Assembly: GCF_030160635.1 (NCBI RefSeq) | Contig: NZ_BSOS01000073.1 | Location: 62,001-126,000, forward strand | DNA: 64,000 bases | Direction of reading: 5' to 3' | Source of the DNA: Acidocella aquatica | GTDB lineage: Bacteria > Pseudomonadota > Alphaproteobacteria > Acetobacterales > Acetobacteraceae | Shown here: positions 9,641 through 19,926 of the stretch, one piece after another | Layout of the letters: every line of letters starts with the position of its first letter | How positions within the stretch are numbered: position 1 is the first letter of the stretch | The notes under the pieces: generated by a model | What the model saw: the letters and a program-made list of their open reading frames with translations, nothing else | Database searches by the model: none | What the model was told of the DNA's origin: nothing | Made by a program: the position numbers and the translations under genes

Positions 9641-10699
9641 ATGAAAATTCTTCTCACCGGCGGCTGCGGCTTCATCGGCTCCGCCGTCATCCGGCACGCC
9701 ATCGCCGCCAGCCAGCATGAAATCATCAATATCGACAAAATGACCTACGCAGCCTCGGAAGATGCGCTGGAGGCGGCGCTGGCCCACCCCCGCCACACGC
9801 TCATCAAAGCCGACATCACCGACTCCGCCGCCATGCGCGCCGCCTTCGCCACCCATCAGCCGGACGCGGTGATGCATCTGGCCGCCGAAAGCCATGTCGA
9901 CCGCTCGATCGACGGCCCCGCCGCCTTTATTCACACAAACGTCACCGGCACATTCACCCTGCTGGAAGCCGCCCGCGAATATTACGCAACCCTCTCCCCA
10001 GCGCGCCGCGAAAGCTTCCGCTTCCACCATATTTCCACCGATGAGGTTTTCGGCGCCCTGGCTGATGAAGACCCGCCGTTCAACGAACACACCCCCTATG
10101 ACCCGCGCAGCCCCTACTCGGCCACCAAGGCCGCGTCGGACCATCTGGTCCGCGCCTGGGGCCACACTTATGGTCTTCCCGTCATCGTCTCCAACACCAC
10201 CAACAACTACGGCCCCTGGCAGTTCCCCGAAAAGCTGATCCCGCTCATCCTGATCAACGCGATCGAGGAGAAGCCCCTGCCCGTTTATGGCGATGGGCAA
10301 AACACCCGTGACTGGCTGTTCGTTGACGACCATGCGCAGGCCTTGCTCAAGGTCGTGGAATCCGGGACACCCGGCGAGACCTACTGCATCGGCCCCCGCC
10401 AGCCGCGCAAAAATATCGACGTGGTGAAAGCCATCTGCGCCATTCTGGACGAGCGGCGCCCCAGCCCCAACGGCCCGCGCGCGCGGCTCATCACCTATGT
10501 GCGTGACCGCCCCGGCCATGACCACCGCTACGAGATCGACCCCAGCACCGCTGAAGCGGCGCTGGGCTGGAAGGCCGCGCATGATTTCGAACGCGGCCTC
10601 GCCGCCACCATCGACTGGTATCTGGCCCACGAGGATTGGTGGCGCGCCATTGCCGCCAAAAAATATTCCGGGCAGCGCCTGGGAGGAGAAAAAGCATGA
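9641..10699 (+). CDS. rfbB: dTDP-glucose 4,6-dehydratase
   Basis: A 352-residue extended SDR enzyme that converts dTDP-D-glucose to dTDP-4-keto-6-deoxy-D-glucose, step 2 of dTDP-L-rhamnose synthesis. The NAD-binding GGCGFIGS is at residues 7-14, the catalytic STDEVFG (Asp134, Glu135) at 132-138, and the YxxxK pair at Tyr159 and Lys163. Length is typical. It is the first gene of the rfbBACD operon, and its TGA overlaps the rfbA start (ATGA), indicating coupled translation. Confidence 0.96.
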   Translation: MKILLTGGCGFIGSAVIRHAIAASQHEIINIDKMTYAASEDALEAALAHPRHTLIKADITDSAAMRAAFATHQPDAVMHLAAESHVDRSIDGPAAFIHTNVTGTFTLLEAAREYYATLSPARRESFRFHHISTDEVFGALADEDPPFNEHTPYDPRSPYSATKAASDHLVRAWGHTYGLPVIVSNTTNNYGPWQFPEKLIPLILINAIEEKPLPVYGDGQNTRDWLFVDDHAQALLKVVESGTPGETYCIGPRQPRKNIDVVKAICAILDERRPSPNGPRARLITYVRDRPGHDHRYEIDPSTAEAALGWKAAHDFERGLAATIDWYLAHEDWWRAIAAKKYSGQRLGGEKA

Positions 10700-11577
10700 T
10701 CACCAAGGGCATTATCCTCGCCGGCGGCTCCGGCTCGCGCCTGCACCCCATGACCCAGGCAACCTCCAAACAGTTGCTGCCGGTCTACGACAAGCCGATG
10801 ATCTACTACCCGCTCTCCACCCTGCTGCTGGCCGGCATCCGCGACGTGCTCATCATCTCCACCCCCACCGACCTGCCGCAATTCCAGCGCCTGTTCCATG
10901 ATGGCTCACATCTGGGCGTGCGCATCACCTATGCCGAACAGCCCACCCCGGATGGCCTCGCCCAGGCCTTCATCATCGGCGAGGAATGGATCGCCGGCCA
11001 GCCCTGCGCCCTGGCCCTGGGCGACAACCTGATCCACGGCGACCATCTCTCCACCCTGCTGCGCGCCGCCGGTGCGCGGCCCGAGGGCGCCACCGTGTTC
11101 GCCTATCAGGTGCGCGACCCCGAACGCTACGGCGTGGTCAGCTTCGACTCTCAGGGCAAAGCGATCGAGATCGTCGAAAAACCGAAAAACCCCACCTCCC
11201 CCTGGGCGGTCACCGGGCTGTATTTCTACGACCACCGCGTCACCGAATTCGCCCACCAGGTGAAACCCTCGGCCCGTGGCGAACTCGAGATCACCGATCT
11301 CAACCAGCTCTACCTGCACGAGGGCACGCTGCATGTTGAGCGCCTGGGCCGCGGCACCGCCTGGCTGGACGCCGGCACGCCAGACTCCCTGATCCAGGCC
11401 GCCACCTTCGTGCAGACCATCCAGAGCCGCCAAGGCAATCTGGTCGGCTGCCCGGAGGAAGTCGCCTTCCGCATGGGCTTCATCGACGCCGCCCAGCTCA
11501 AAGCGCAGGCCCAGCTCATCAGCAAAACCGAGCTTGGCCGGATTTTGCAAGACATCGCCAACGGAATACACCACTGA
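10696..11577 (+). CDS. rfbA: Glucose-1-phosphate thymidylyltransferase
   Basis: A 293-residue nucleotidyltransferase making dTDP-glucose from glucose-1-phosphate and dTTP, step 1 of the rhamnose pathway. The N-terminus holds the signature [13 protein letters not shown], followed by [17 protein letters not shown]. The reading frame stays open 20 codons further upstream, but the ATG at 10696 is chosen because it follows GGGAGGAG, overlaps the rfbB stop as ATGA, and begins the conserved [11 protein letters not shown]. It ends in a TGATG overlap with rfbC. Confidence 0.96.
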   Translation: MITKGIILAGGSGSRLHPMTQATSKQLLPVYDKPMIYYPLSTLLLAGIRDVLIISTPTDLPQFQRLFHDGSHLGVRITYAEQPTPDGLAQAFIIGEEWIAGQPCALALGDNLIHGDHLSTLLRAAGARPEGATVFAYQVRDPERYGVVSFDSQGKAIEIVEKPKNPTSPWAVTGLYFYDHRVTEFAHQVKPSARGELEITDLNQLYLHEGTLHVERLGRGTAWLDAGTPDSLIQAATFVQTIQSRQGNLVGCPEEVAFRMGFIDAAQLKAQAQLISKTELGRILQDIANGIHH

Positions 11578-12137
11578 TGAAAATCGAACCGCTCAACATC
11601 CCCGAAGTCCTGCTCATCACCCCGCCCAAATTCGGCGACTCCCGGGGCTTTTTCTCCGAAACCTGGAGTGCCGCCAAACTCGGCGCGCAAGGCTTCAACG
11701 AGCATTTCGTGCAGGACAACCACAGCCTCTCCGCGCAACCAGGCACCATCCGCGGCCTGCACTGCCAGCTCGCCCCCAGCATCCAGGGCAAACTGGTCCG
11801 CGTCATCAAGGGCGCGATCTGGGATGTCGCGGTGGACATCCGCCACGGCTCGCCCACCTACGGAAAATACGCCGCCGCAATCTTAAGCGAGGCAAACTGG
11901 GCGCAGCTGTGGATTCCCGGCGGCTTCCTGCATGGCTTCTGCACCATCGAGCCGAACACCGAGGTGATCTACAAAGTCACTGGTGATTACGACCGCGCCG
12001 CCGAACGCGCCGTCATCTGGAACGACCCCACCCTCGCCCTGCCCTGGCCCGTCGAGCCCGGCAAAGCCCTGCTTTCTGACAAAGACATGGTGGCCCCGCG
12101 CCTCGCCGATTGCGAACCCTGGTTCAATTACAAATGA
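11577..12137 (+). CDS. rfbC: dTDP-4-dehydrorhamnose 3,5-epimerase
   Basis: A 186-residue cupin-fold epimerase, step 3 of dTDP-L-rhamnose synthesis. The catalytic base His62 lies in GTIRGLHCQL, the general acid Tyr132 in EVIYKV, and WIPGGFLHGF (residues 112-121) is the conserved cupin strand. Length matches the family. The ATG overlaps the rfbA TGA, and the rfbC TGA overlaps the rfbD ATG (ATGA). Confidence 0.96.
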   Translation: MKIEPLNIPEVLLITPPKFGDSRGFFSETWSAAKLGAQGFNEHFVQDNHSLSAQPGTIRGLHCQLAPSIQGKLVRVIKGAIWDVAVDIRHGSPTYGKYAAAILSEANWAQLWIPGGFLHGFCTIEPNTEVIYKVTGDYDRAAERAVIWNDPTLALPWPVEPGKALLSDKDMVAPRLADCEPWFNYK

Positions 12138-13027
12138 TCCTCATCACCGGCAGCACCGGGCAGCTTGGCCAGGAATTGGTAAAACTGTGCCAGGAACGGG
12201 GCATTGCCTTCCGCGCCGTGGCGCGGCCCGCGTTTGACTTTGAGCAGCCGGAAAGCGTGGCGGCCTGCTTTGCCACCGCAAAGCCTGACCTCGTCATCAA
12301 CGCCGCTGCCTACACCGCGGTGGACAAAGCCGAAACCGACCAGGACGCCGCCCGCGCCGGCAACCACACCGGCCCGCTGCAGCTCGCGCAATTGTGCGAA
12401 GCCGCCAACATCCCCTTCATCCACGTCTCAACTGACTATGTGTTCGACGGCGCCAAAGGCGCACCCTATGTTGAGAGCGACCCCACCAACCCCACCGGCG
12501 TCTACGGCACCACCAAACGCGACGGCGAAGCCGCCATCCTGAACAACACGACTGCCAAAGCCATCATCCTGCGCACCGCCTGGGTCTACGCCGCGCACGG
12601 CAAAAATTTCGCCCGCACCATGCTCGGCGCCGCGCGGCGCTTCCCCACCCTGCGCGTGGTGGCCGACCAGCGCGGCACCCCCACCGCCGCGCCGGACCTC
12701 GCCCAGGCGATCCTCGCCATCGCCGCCCGCCTGCAACAAACCGGCTGGCGCCCGCAATACCACGGCATTTTCCACGCCACCGGATCAGGCGAGACCACTT
12801 GGCACGGTTTCGCCACCGCCATCTTCGCGGAAGCCGCCGCCAGCCAAAAACCACCGGAGGTGCAGCCCATCACCACCGCCGACTGGCCAACCCCCGCCCG
12901 CCGCCCCGCCGATTCGCGGCTTGATTGCGCCAAACTCACGCAGGTTTTCGGCATCACCCTGCCTCCCTGGCGCACCAGCCTGGGACCAATCGTGCAGCAA
13001 TTGCTGACCCTTGACCCCCCAGGCTGA
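12134..13027 (+). CDS. rfbD: dTDP-4-dehydrorhamnose reductase
   Basis: A 297-residue extended SDR completing dTDP-L-rhamnose synthesis with NAD(P)H. ITGSTGQLGQEL at residues 3-14 is the nucleotide-binding loop, AAAYTAVDKAE follows in the middle, and VYGTTKRDGE carries the YxxxK pair. The ATG at 12134 is preferred over an upstream in-frame GTG because it overlaps the rfbC stop as ATGA and starts exactly at the first Rossmann strand. Last gene of the operon. Confidence 0.95.
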   Translation: MILITGSTGQLGQELVKLCQERGIAFRAVARPAFDFEQPESVAACFATAKPDLVINAAAYTAVDKAETDQDAARAGNHTGPLQLAQLCEAANIPFIHVSTDYVFDGAKGAPYVESDPTNPTGVYGTTKRDGEAAILNNTTAKAIILRTAWVYAAHGKNFARTMLGAARRFPTLRVVADQRGTPTAAPDLAQAILAIAARLQQTGWRPQYHGIFHATGSGETTWHGFATAIFAEAAASQKPPEVQPITTADWPTPARRPADSRLDCAKLTQVFGITLPPWRTSLGPIVQQLLTLDPPG

Positions 13028-13078
13028 TCGCCCGCCGGGACTTTCATGCGGCAATGCAACATAGATAAGGCTGATTCA

Positions 13079-13108
13079 TTGCCTAGAGCCGCGTTGCCTC
13101 TGTATAAC
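13079..13108 (+). promoter_or_regulatory. Possible sigma-70-like promoter before the GT2 gene
   Basis: TTGCCT (13079-13084) and TATAAC (13103-13108) are separated by 18 bp in the 175-bp gap between rfbD and the glycosyltransferase. The spacing is acceptable and the -10 is close to consensus, but in a high-GC alphaproteobacterium such matches are only suggestive. Confidence 0.3.
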
Positions 13109-13202
13109 GAATCGCGAAGACATGGTTTATTAAGGACACGAAACAGCGCATGATCAGAGCCATATCTCCCATGCCCGAACGCGCCAGCCGTGGTGCCGGC
13201 TG

Positions 13203-14246
13203 TTGAGCCGCAACTCTCCCGCCTCTGTCCGGCCAACCATCACCATCCTGCTTTCAACCTACAACGGCGAACAGTTTCTAAAGGCGCAACTCGAAAGCTT
13301 CACCGCGCAGCGCTACACCAACTGGGTTCTGCTCTGGCGTGATGATGGCTCCAGCGATGCCACCACCGCCATCATGCGCGACTTCACCGCCAGCAACCCC
13401 GGCCGCTGCACGCAAGCCGCCAGCTCCGGCCCGCATCTGGGTGCCGCGGAGAGTTTCCTGACCCTGCTGCGCGAGAGCCACGGCGCCGAGATGGTCGCCT
13501 TTTCTGACCAGGATGATGTCTGGCTGGCCGACAAACTCCAACACGCAATGGAATCACTGCGCTTCGCCGGCAACGAGCCCGCCCTTTACTGCGCCCGGCA
13601 ATATCTGGTGGACGCAGCCCTGCGCGGCACCAAACTCTCCGCGCTGCACGACAACACGCCGGGCTTTCCCGCCAGCCTCACGCAGAACATCGCCAACGGC
13701 AACACGCTGGTAATGAACGCCCCCGCCGCCACCCTGGTCGCCGCCCTGGGGCGGCCGGAGGGCACGGTGCATGACTGGTGGAGCTACATCGTTGTTTCCG
13801 CCTGTGGCGGCCGGATCATTTACGATCAGCGGCCACAGGTGCTCTACCGGCTGCATAAAAACAATCTGATCGGCTCGGCCCGGCCGCTACCCGCCCGCGC
13901 GCTTGCCGCCATCCGCCGCGGCCCGAAAATATTCATGACCATGATGCACCGGCACGCCGACATTCTGGCCTCCAGCGCCAACCAGCTGACCCCTCAGGCC
14001 CGCCACGACCTCAAAACCATCCAATCCGCCCTGCAGGGCGGCGTTATTCCCCGGCTCGCGGCCCTGCGCTGCACGCGCTTCCGCCGCCGCACATTGCTGG
14101 AAAACCTGCTGTTCAGCCTCTGGTTCATCACCGAAAAACCCGCCGCAACGCGGGCGGCAAACAATTTTGGGCGCATGCCGGGCCAGATCGCGCCAGAGCC
14201 CGATGATCTGAGATTAAACCGCCCCGCGATCCAATCTCAGACCTGA
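13203..14246 (+). CDS. GT2 family glycosyltransferase, probably rhamnosyltransferase-like
   Basis: A 347-residue family 2 glycosyltransferase. The GT-A nucleotide-sugar fold opens with ITILLSTYNGEQFLKAQL, then WRDDGSSDATT and the metal-binding SDQDDVW. The STYNGExFLxxQLxS start and the DQDDVW motif are common in rhamnosyltransferases of cell-surface polysaccharides, and the dTDP-rhamnose operon just upstream fits. No in-frame ATG is available; the start is a TTG at 13203 without a clear ribosome site, so the true start is uncertain by a few codons. Acceptor and linkage cannot be read from sequence. Confidence 0.85.
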   Translation: MSRNSPASVRPTITILLSTYNGEQFLKAQLESFTAQRYTNWVLLWRDDGSSDATTAIMRDFTASNPGRCTQAASSGPHLGAAESFLTLLRESHGAEMVAFSDQDDVWLADKLQHAMESLRFAGNEPALYCARQYLVDAALRGTKLSALHDNTPGFPASLTQNIANGNTLVMNAPAATLVAALGRPEGTVHDWWSYIVVSACGGRIIYDQRPQVLYRLHKNNLIGSARPLPARALAAIRRGPKIFMTMMHRHADILASSANQLTPQARHDLKTIQSALQGGVIPRLAALRCTRFRRRTLLENLLFSLWFITEKPAATRAANNFGRMPGQIAPEPDDLRLNRPAIQSQT

Positions 14247-14255
14247 ATCCACCTG

Positions 14256-14366
14256 CTAGAGCGCGATCGGTTTAGGTCCGCTCATCTTGAGCGGCCTAAA
14301 CCGTGAATGAATCGCCCTCAGCAAAGATGCGCGAGCATGGCCGCACTTAAAGCGGCCATGCTCTAA
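14256..14366 (+). repeat. Dispersed two-hairpin element, copy B (divergent, covarying)
   Basis: Same architecture and orientation as the copies near 1157, 31704 and 48791, but diverged in the stems. Hairpin 2 here reads GCATGGCCGC, loop ACTTAAA, GCGGCCATGC, so three stem pairs differ from the other copies and each is changed on both strands. Hairpin 1 is also re-paired and longer (TTTAGG with CCTAAA, CCGCTCA with TGAGCGG). It lies between convergent glycosyltransferase and glnD. Confidence 0.85.
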
Positions 14367-14377
14367 CGCCAAGGCCC

Positions 14378-17161
14378 TCAGGCCACGGCGCGCCGCTTCA
14401 CCGGGGGCTGCGGCGCCGGATCATCCACGCTGGGGCTCAAGGCTTCCAGCAGCGCATTGCGCAGCTGGTTGAGCTTGCGCTCATTTTCCACCTTCATGCC
14501 AAAAACGTCTTTCACATAAAACACGTCCACCGCGCGCACCCCATAGGTGGTCACATGCGCCGAGGCGATCTGCAGCCCCTGCGCCGAAATCGCCGAGGTC
14601 ACGTCATGCAGCAGGCCGGGGCGGTCGCGCCCGTTCACCTCCACCACCGTATGCCGGTTGGAGGCGCGGTTATCCACCACCACGCGCGGCGGCACATGGA
14701 TGGCGCGCATCCGCCCAGGGATCAGGCTGCGCGTCGCCTTGCGGATTTCAGCCTCCAGCCGCAACCGGCCCGAAAGCGCCTGCTCGATCAGCGAGGAGAG
14801 CCGCGCCAGCCGGTGCGGCGCGTCATACGGGCCGCCGTTGGCATCCTGAATCCAGAACGTATCCAGCGCCATGCCATCGGTCAGCGTATGAATCCGCGCA
14901 TCCACGATAGAGGCGCCCGCAATCGCCAGCGCACCGGCGATCCGGCTGAACAGCCCGGCATGGTCGGCGGTATAAACCACAACCTCGGTCACCGCGCGCG
15001 CCGGCAACGGCTCGGCATGCACGGTCAGCGGCGCGCTGCGCTGCTTGGCATCGCGGATCATGCGGGCATGCCGCTCGATGCTCTCAGGGTCAAACCCGAG
15101 CCAGTATGAGGGATAGCCGAGCGAGAGAAACTCCTCGCGCGCCAGCTCCGGCCAGTCGCCAAGCAGCGAGGCCACAACCTCCTTCACCCGGCTGATGCGC
15201 GTATCGCGCTCGGTGGTGGAGAGTCCCCCCTCCAGCACTTCGGCCACGCGCGCATACAGCTCGCGCAGCAGCGTCGCCTTCCAGCCGTTCCAGACCTTTG
15301 GCGAGACCGCCCGCATGTCCGAAACCGTGAGCACCAGCAGCAGCCGCAGCCGCTCCGGGCTCTGAATGGTATCAGCCAGGTCGAGAATGGTTTTCGGATC
15401 ATCAATATCACGCGAGAACGCCGTCTGCGTCAGCATCAAGTGATGCAGCACCAGCCAGGAGACCATTTCCGTCTCCTCGGCGCTCAACCCCAGCGCCGGG
15501 CCGACATAAAGCGCGATCTCCGCCCCCAGCACCGAATGATCCCCGCCCCGCCCCTTGGCGATATCATGCAGCAACAGCGCCACATAAAGCGCCCGGCGCG
15601 ACTGCACCTGGTCGATCAGGTCGGTCGCAACCGGGGCGATCTCCTTCAGCTCTCCCGCCTCGATGGTGTTGAGCACCCTGATCGCATGCACCGTATGCAC
15701 ATCCACGGTGTACACATGGTAGGTATCAAACTGCATCTGCCCGACAATGCGCCGCCAATCCGGCAGATAACGCCCCAGCACCCCGGTCTCGTTCAACAGC
15801 CCCAGCCAGCGCGCGGAATCGCATGTGCGCTCATCGCCGTCATGCTCCTCCTGGCCGCAGAGCAGGTTCATGAACATCGCCGCGGCTTTTTTGTCGCCGC
15901 GCAGCTCCGCGCCCAGCGGGGCGGAGCGGATCAACGTGCGCAGCGCCAGCGGATGCAATTCCAGCCCACGGTCGCGCGCGCACAGCAAAATCCTGAAAAT
16001 ACTGGCCGGGTCAGTCTCCGGGTCATGCCCCGGCGCGAATAATATCTTCCCGTCCGCCAGCACGAACCCGGCTTCCACGAGCGCCGCATCGGTCTCCGCG
16101 GCAATCGCCGGCGGGCCCAGCGCCGCGCGCACCAGAGCAGGCTCCAGCACGCCGGTCACCCGCGCCACCTCGCGCACCATCAAAAAATAATGGCGCATGA
16201 AACGCTCCACCCCATCCTGGCGGCCATGGCGCGTATAGCCCATGCGCGCGCCAACCACGGGCTGGAAATCAAACGTCAACCGCTCTTCCGCCCGCCCGGC
16301 AACATAGTGCAGATGAAAGCGCACGCTCCACAGATATTCCCACGCCCGCTTGCATGAGCGCGCCTCGGTCGCGGTCAGAATCCCGCCGCCTGGCGCATCC
16401 TTGCCCACCAGCTCGGTCATCGCGAAAGTGTTAAACACGTAGCGCGCCAGCCAGTAGAGCGTCTGCAAATCACGCAGGCCGCCCTTGCCCTCTTTCACAT
16501 TGGGCTCAACCATGAACGGCGTCTCGCCAAACCTGCGGTGGCGGGCGGCGCGCTCGGCCTGCTTGGCTATGATATAGGCGCCCGGCCCATCAGCCGCGCA
16601 ATCCGCGCGAAACGCCTTCTGGAAATCCGCGAACAGCGCCCGGTCTCCCGTCAGGCAGCGCGCATCCAGCAGCGAGGTCCGGATGGTGACATCCTTGCGC
16701 GCCTCATCCAGGCAATCAGGGATGGAGCGGGTCGCGTGGCCAACCTTCAGGCCCAGGTCCCAAAGAAAATACAAAATAAACTCAACCGCCCGGTCCATCT
16801 TCAGCGAGGCCTTGCCCCCGGTGAGAAACAGCAGGTCGATATCGGAGAACGGGGCCAGCGTGGCGCGGCCATAACCGCCGGTGGCCGCCATCGCGAGCCT
16901 GTCGCGCTCCTCCAGCGGCAACATCGCCAGCGCATAGGCAAACAACGAATTCACCAGCTCGTCCATCAACCCCGCATGCAACCGCGCGGCTGTCAGCCCG
17001 TTCAATCCATCGCGCTCGAAGCGCTGCTGCACGTAGCTCTGAATCCGGCCAAGCTGGCGGCGGAAACCGGCCAGAGCCACATCACGCGGCGGCGGATCGC
17101 CCAACGGCACAAGTTCGGCCAGAGCCGCGGCGATTTCGGGTTGTTTGGGAGTGGTCAACAT
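14378..17161 (-). CDS. glnD: Bifunctional [protein-PII] uridylyltransferase / uridylyl-removing enzyme
   Basis: A 927-residue nitrogen sensor that uridylylates PII when glutamine is low and removes UMP when it is high. Domains in order: nucleotidyltransferase with GGYGRATLAPFSDIDLL near residue 95-110 (GG and DxD metal site), a GlnD linker, an HD hydrolase domain with LLHDIAKGRGGDHS near residue 505, and two C-terminal ACT domains (EVVVYTADHAGLFSRIAGAL and VEVNGRDRPGLLHDVTSAI). Length is normal. ATG at 17161 is chosen; a GTG three codons upstream is an alternative. It follows mutS on the same strand after about 95 bp. Confidence 0.95.
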   Translation of the reverse strand: MLTTPKQPEIAAALAELVPLGDPPPRDVALAGFRRQLGRIQSYVQQRFERDGLNGLTAARLHAGLMDELVNSLFAYALAMLPLEERDRLAMAATGGYGRATLAPFSDIDLLFLTGGKASLKMDRAVEFILYFLWDLGLKVGHATRSIPDCLDEARKDVTIRTSLLDARCLTGDRALFADFQKAFRADCAADGPGAYIIAKQAERAARHRRFGETPFMVEPNVKEGKGGLRDLQTLYWLARYVFNTFAMTELVGKDAPGGGILTATEARSCKRAWEYLWSVRFHLHYVAGRAEERLTFDFQPVVGARMGYTRHGRQDGVERFMRHYFLMVREVARVTGVLEPALVRAALGPPAIAAETDAALVEAGFVLADGKILFAPGHDPETDPASIFRILLCARDRGLELHPLALRTLIRSAPLGAELRGDKKAAAMFMNLLCGQEEHDGDERTCDSARWLGLLNETGVLGRYLPDWRRIVGQMQFDTYHVYTVDVHTVHAIRVLNTIEAGELKEIAPVATDLIDQVQSRRALYVALLLHDIAKGRGGDHSVLGAEIALYVGPALGLSAEETEMVSWLVLHHLMLTQTAFSRDIDDPKTILDLADTIQSPERLRLLLVLTVSDMRAVSPKVWNGWKATLLRELYARVAEVLEGGLSTTERDTRISRVKEVVASLLGDWPELAREEFLSLGYPSYWLGFDPESIERHARMIRDAKQRSAPLTVHAEPLPARAVTEVVVYTADHAGLFSRIAGALAIAGASIVDARIHTLTDGMALDTFWIQDANGGPYDAPHRLARLSSLIEQALSGRLRLEAEIRKATRSLIPGRMRAIHVPPRVVVDNRASNRHTVVEVNGRDRPGLLHDVTSAISAQGLQIASAHVTTYGVRAVDVFYVKDVFGMKVENERKLNQLRNALLEALSPSVDDPAPQPPVKRRAVA

Positions 17162-17256
17162 ATCGTACACGCTAGATCAATCCGCCGGATATGGGAAAGC
17201 CGTGTTTTAACAATTTGCCGAGATTTTTACGCAGATCCGGCGCGCGCGCGCGATGT

Positions 17257-19863
17257 TCACGCATTCCCGGCCCCGCTCAACCTCTGGCGCAGGGCATATA
17301 ACGCATCCAGCGCCTCGCGCGGGCTCATCCGGTCCGGGTCCAGCGCCTCAAGCTCCTTCAACAAATCCGGCCGTGCATCATCTGGCTCCTGAACAACACT
17401 GGCAAATAATGGCAGCGCCGAAGTTGCCGGAACATTACGCTCCGCCGCCTTCAATAAAATTTCCGCACGCCTGGCCACGCTCTCGGGCACCCCCGCGAGG
17501 CGCGCCACATGCACACCCCAGCTACGCTGCGCCGCGCCGCGAACCACTTCATGCATAAACACCACCTCGCCCTTAAATTCCTTCACCCGCATCGTATATG
17601 GGGTCAGCCTGGGCAAAGCCTCGGCGAGTTGAAATAGTTCATGGAAATGTGTGGCAAATATGGCACGGCAGCGATTACCGTTATGCAATGCCTCCAGCAC
17701 CGCCTGCGCGATCGCCAGCCCATCGCGCGTGCCCGTGCCGCGCCCGATCTCATCGACGATCACAAAACTCTTCGGCCCCGCCTGATGCAAAATCGCCGCG
17801 GTCTCGATCATCTCGACCATGAATGTCGAGCGCCCGCTGGCCAGATCATCCGCCGCCCCCACGCGTGAGAACAGCCGGTCCACCAGCCCCAGCCGCATCG
17901 CCTCTGCGGGCACCGGCATCCCCGCCTGCGCCAATATCACCGCCAGCGCGTTCTGGCGTAAATACGTTGATTTACCAGCCATGTTCGGCCCGGTCAGCAA
18001 CATCAGCCGTTGCCCCGGCGCCAGGGTGCAATGGTTGGGAATAAACCCAACCCCCGGCGGCAAAGCCGCCTCCACCACAGGGTGGCGCGCGGATTTTATC
18101 TCGAATTCCTCATCATCCGAAAGCTCGGGACAACAAAACCGGTTGGTCGCCGAAAGTGCCGCCGCCGACTGCAACACATCGAGCAACGCCAACGCCTGCG
18201 CACATGCCGCCAACGCCTCGGCCTGGGCCAAAACCTGCTTCACCAGCCACGCAAACACAATCTTCTCACGCACCGCCGCCTGCGCCGCCGCTTCCGCAAT
18301 CCGCTGGTCCAGCGCGGAGAGTTCAGGATGTGTGAACCGCGCGCCATTCGCCATCCCCTGGCGTAAAATCAACTCAGGGTTCTCCCGCAGCTTCTCCACC
18401 GCAACCGCCGGCACCTCGATCACGAACCCAAGCTGCGCGTGGTGACGAATCTTCAACGACGCGACGCCATACCGCGCCGCCAGCTCACTCTGAAATTCCG
18501 CGATCACCTGGCGCGTATTATCGCGCAGCGCCCGTTGCGCATCCAGCTCCGGGTCAAACCCCGCCGCAATCGCCCCGCCATCCTCCAGCCGCAACGGCGC
18601 CGGCTCGGCCAGCGCGCGGCCCAGCACCTCGGCCAGCCCCGGCGCCGGGTCCAGCGCCGCCACCGCCTCATTCAGCAACCGCCCCCCTTGCGGCACCATC
18701 GGCCGCAGCCGCTCCGCCGTGCTCAAACCAGCCGCGATCGCCGCCAAATCGCGCGGCGCCGCCCGCCCCAGCGCAATCCGCCCCAACGCGCGCGACACAT
18801 CCGGCGCCCCGCGCAAAACCCCGCGCATACCCTCAGCCGTGCCCGCATCACGCAGCGCCAGCCACGCGCCTTGCCGGTCCTGCAACATATCCAACCGGTT
18901 GAGCGGCGCCGCCAGCCATGCCGCCAACAGCCGCGCCCCCGGCGCACTCACCGTGCGTTTCACCGCCGCCAGCAGGCTGCCCGCCTCGCCGCCGCCCCGG
19001 CTGCTCAAAATCTCCAAACTGGCCCGCGTCGCCGCGTCCATCTCCAGCTGCCCCGCCTCTCCCGCCGGAACCGGATGCGAGAGCCTTGGCATCGCCCCCA
19101 TCTGTGTCGCCGCGATATAAGCCAGCACCTGCCCCGCCGCCAGCACCTCGGCATCGCTGAACACACCAAACGCATCCAGGCTGGCGGCATTGAACACCCG
19201 CGCCAGCTCGCGCCGCGCCGCCGCCGCGCCCGCCGGCGCCTGCATCGCCAGCCGCCCGGGCGCCACCAGCCGCGCCGCATAGGGGCCAAGCTCCACCGCC
19301 TCGGCGCAGAGAATCTCCGCCGGGTCCAGCCGTCCCAGCACCGCCAGCAGCCCTGGCGCATCGGTGGCCTGTGTCTCGAACAACCCGGTGGAAATATCCG
19401 CCCAGGCCACGCCCAGCCGCCCGCCACCAGGCGCAATCGCCACCAGATAATTCGCCCGCCCCGCCTCCAGCAGCGACTCCTCGGTGAGCGTGCCGGGCGT
19501 CACCAGCCGCACCACCGCGCGGCTTAGCGGCCCTTTCGCCCCGCGCGCCTTCGCCGCCGCAGGGTCCTCCATCTGCTCGACAATCGCAACCCTGAACCCC
19601 CGGCGGATCAACCGCGCCAGATACATCTCCGCCTGCGAAACCGGCACACCGCACATCGGCACCGGCTGTTCCTGGTGTTTGCCGCGCGCCGTCAGCGCGA
19701 TATCCAGCGCTGCCGACGCCGCCTGCGCATCAGCAAAAAACAGCTCATAGAAATCGCCCATGCGGAAGAACAGCAGCGCGTCCTCGTGTTCCGCCTTCAT
19801 GGCGAACCACTGCGCCATGGCCGGAGAAGCACCTGTTGCGTCGCTAGGATTCATACCCGGCAT
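17257..19863 (-). CDS. mutS: DNA mismatch repair protein MutS
   Basis: An 868-residue mismatch-recognition ATPase. The N-terminal mismatch-binding domain contains FFRMGDFYELF (the Phe-x-Glu wedge follows the family pattern), and the C-terminal ATPase has Walker A GPNMAGKST, the Walker B region VIVDEIGRGTGT and the following THFHEL. It works with MutL, which is not in this window. Length is normal for MutS1. ATG at 19863 is used; an ATG three codons later is equally possible. Confidence 0.96.
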   Translation of the reverse strand: MPGMNPSDATGASPAMAQWFAMKAEHEDALLFFRMGDFYELFFADAQAASAALDIALTARGKHQEQPVPMCGVPVSQAEMYLARLIRRGFRVAIVEQMEDPAAAKARGAKGPLSRAVVRLVTPGTLTEESLLEAGRANYLVAIAPGGGRLGVAWADISTGLFETQATDAPGLLAVLGRLDPAEILCAEAVELGPYAARLVAPGRLAMQAPAGAAAARRELARVFNAASLDAFGVFSDAEVLAAGQVLAYIAATQMGAMPRLSHPVPAGEAGQLEMDAATRASLEILSSRGGGEAGSLLAAVKRTVSAPGARLLAAWLAAPLNRLDMLQDRQGAWLALRDAGTAEGMRGVLRGAPDVSRALGRIALGRAAPRDLAAIAAGLSTAERLRPMVPQGGRLLNEAVAALDPAPGLAEVLGRALAEPAPLRLEDGGAIAAGFDPELDAQRALRDNTRQVIAEFQSELAARYGVASLKIRHHAQLGFVIEVPAVAVEKLRENPELILRQGMANGARFTHPELSALDQRIAEAAAQAAVREKIVFAWLVKQVLAQAEALAACAQALALLDVLQSAAALSATNRFCCPELSDDEEFEIKSARHPVVEAALPPGVGFIPNHCTLAPGQRLMLLTGPNMAGKSTYLRQNALAVILAQAGMPVPAEAMRLGLVDRLFSRVGAADDLASGRSTFMVEMIETAAILHQAGPKSFVIVDEIGRGTGTRDGLAIAQAVLEALHNGNRCRAIFATHFHELFQLAEALPRLTPYTMRVKEFKGEVVFMHEVVRGAAQRSWGVHVARLAGVPESVARRAEILLKAAERNVPATSALPLFASVVQEPDDARPDLLKELEALDPDRMSPREALDALYALRQRLSGAGNA

Positions 19864-19926
19864 TAATGCCGCTTCCGCGCCCGCTTGCCAAATGCCAGCC
19901 TATCTGATGCCCGCGCGCTGAAAACC

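Noticed and set aside
17230-17260. Alternating GCGCGCGCGC tract between glnD and mutS as a Z-DNA or regulatory element
   Set aside because: Short and expected by chance in a high-GC genome; no other support.
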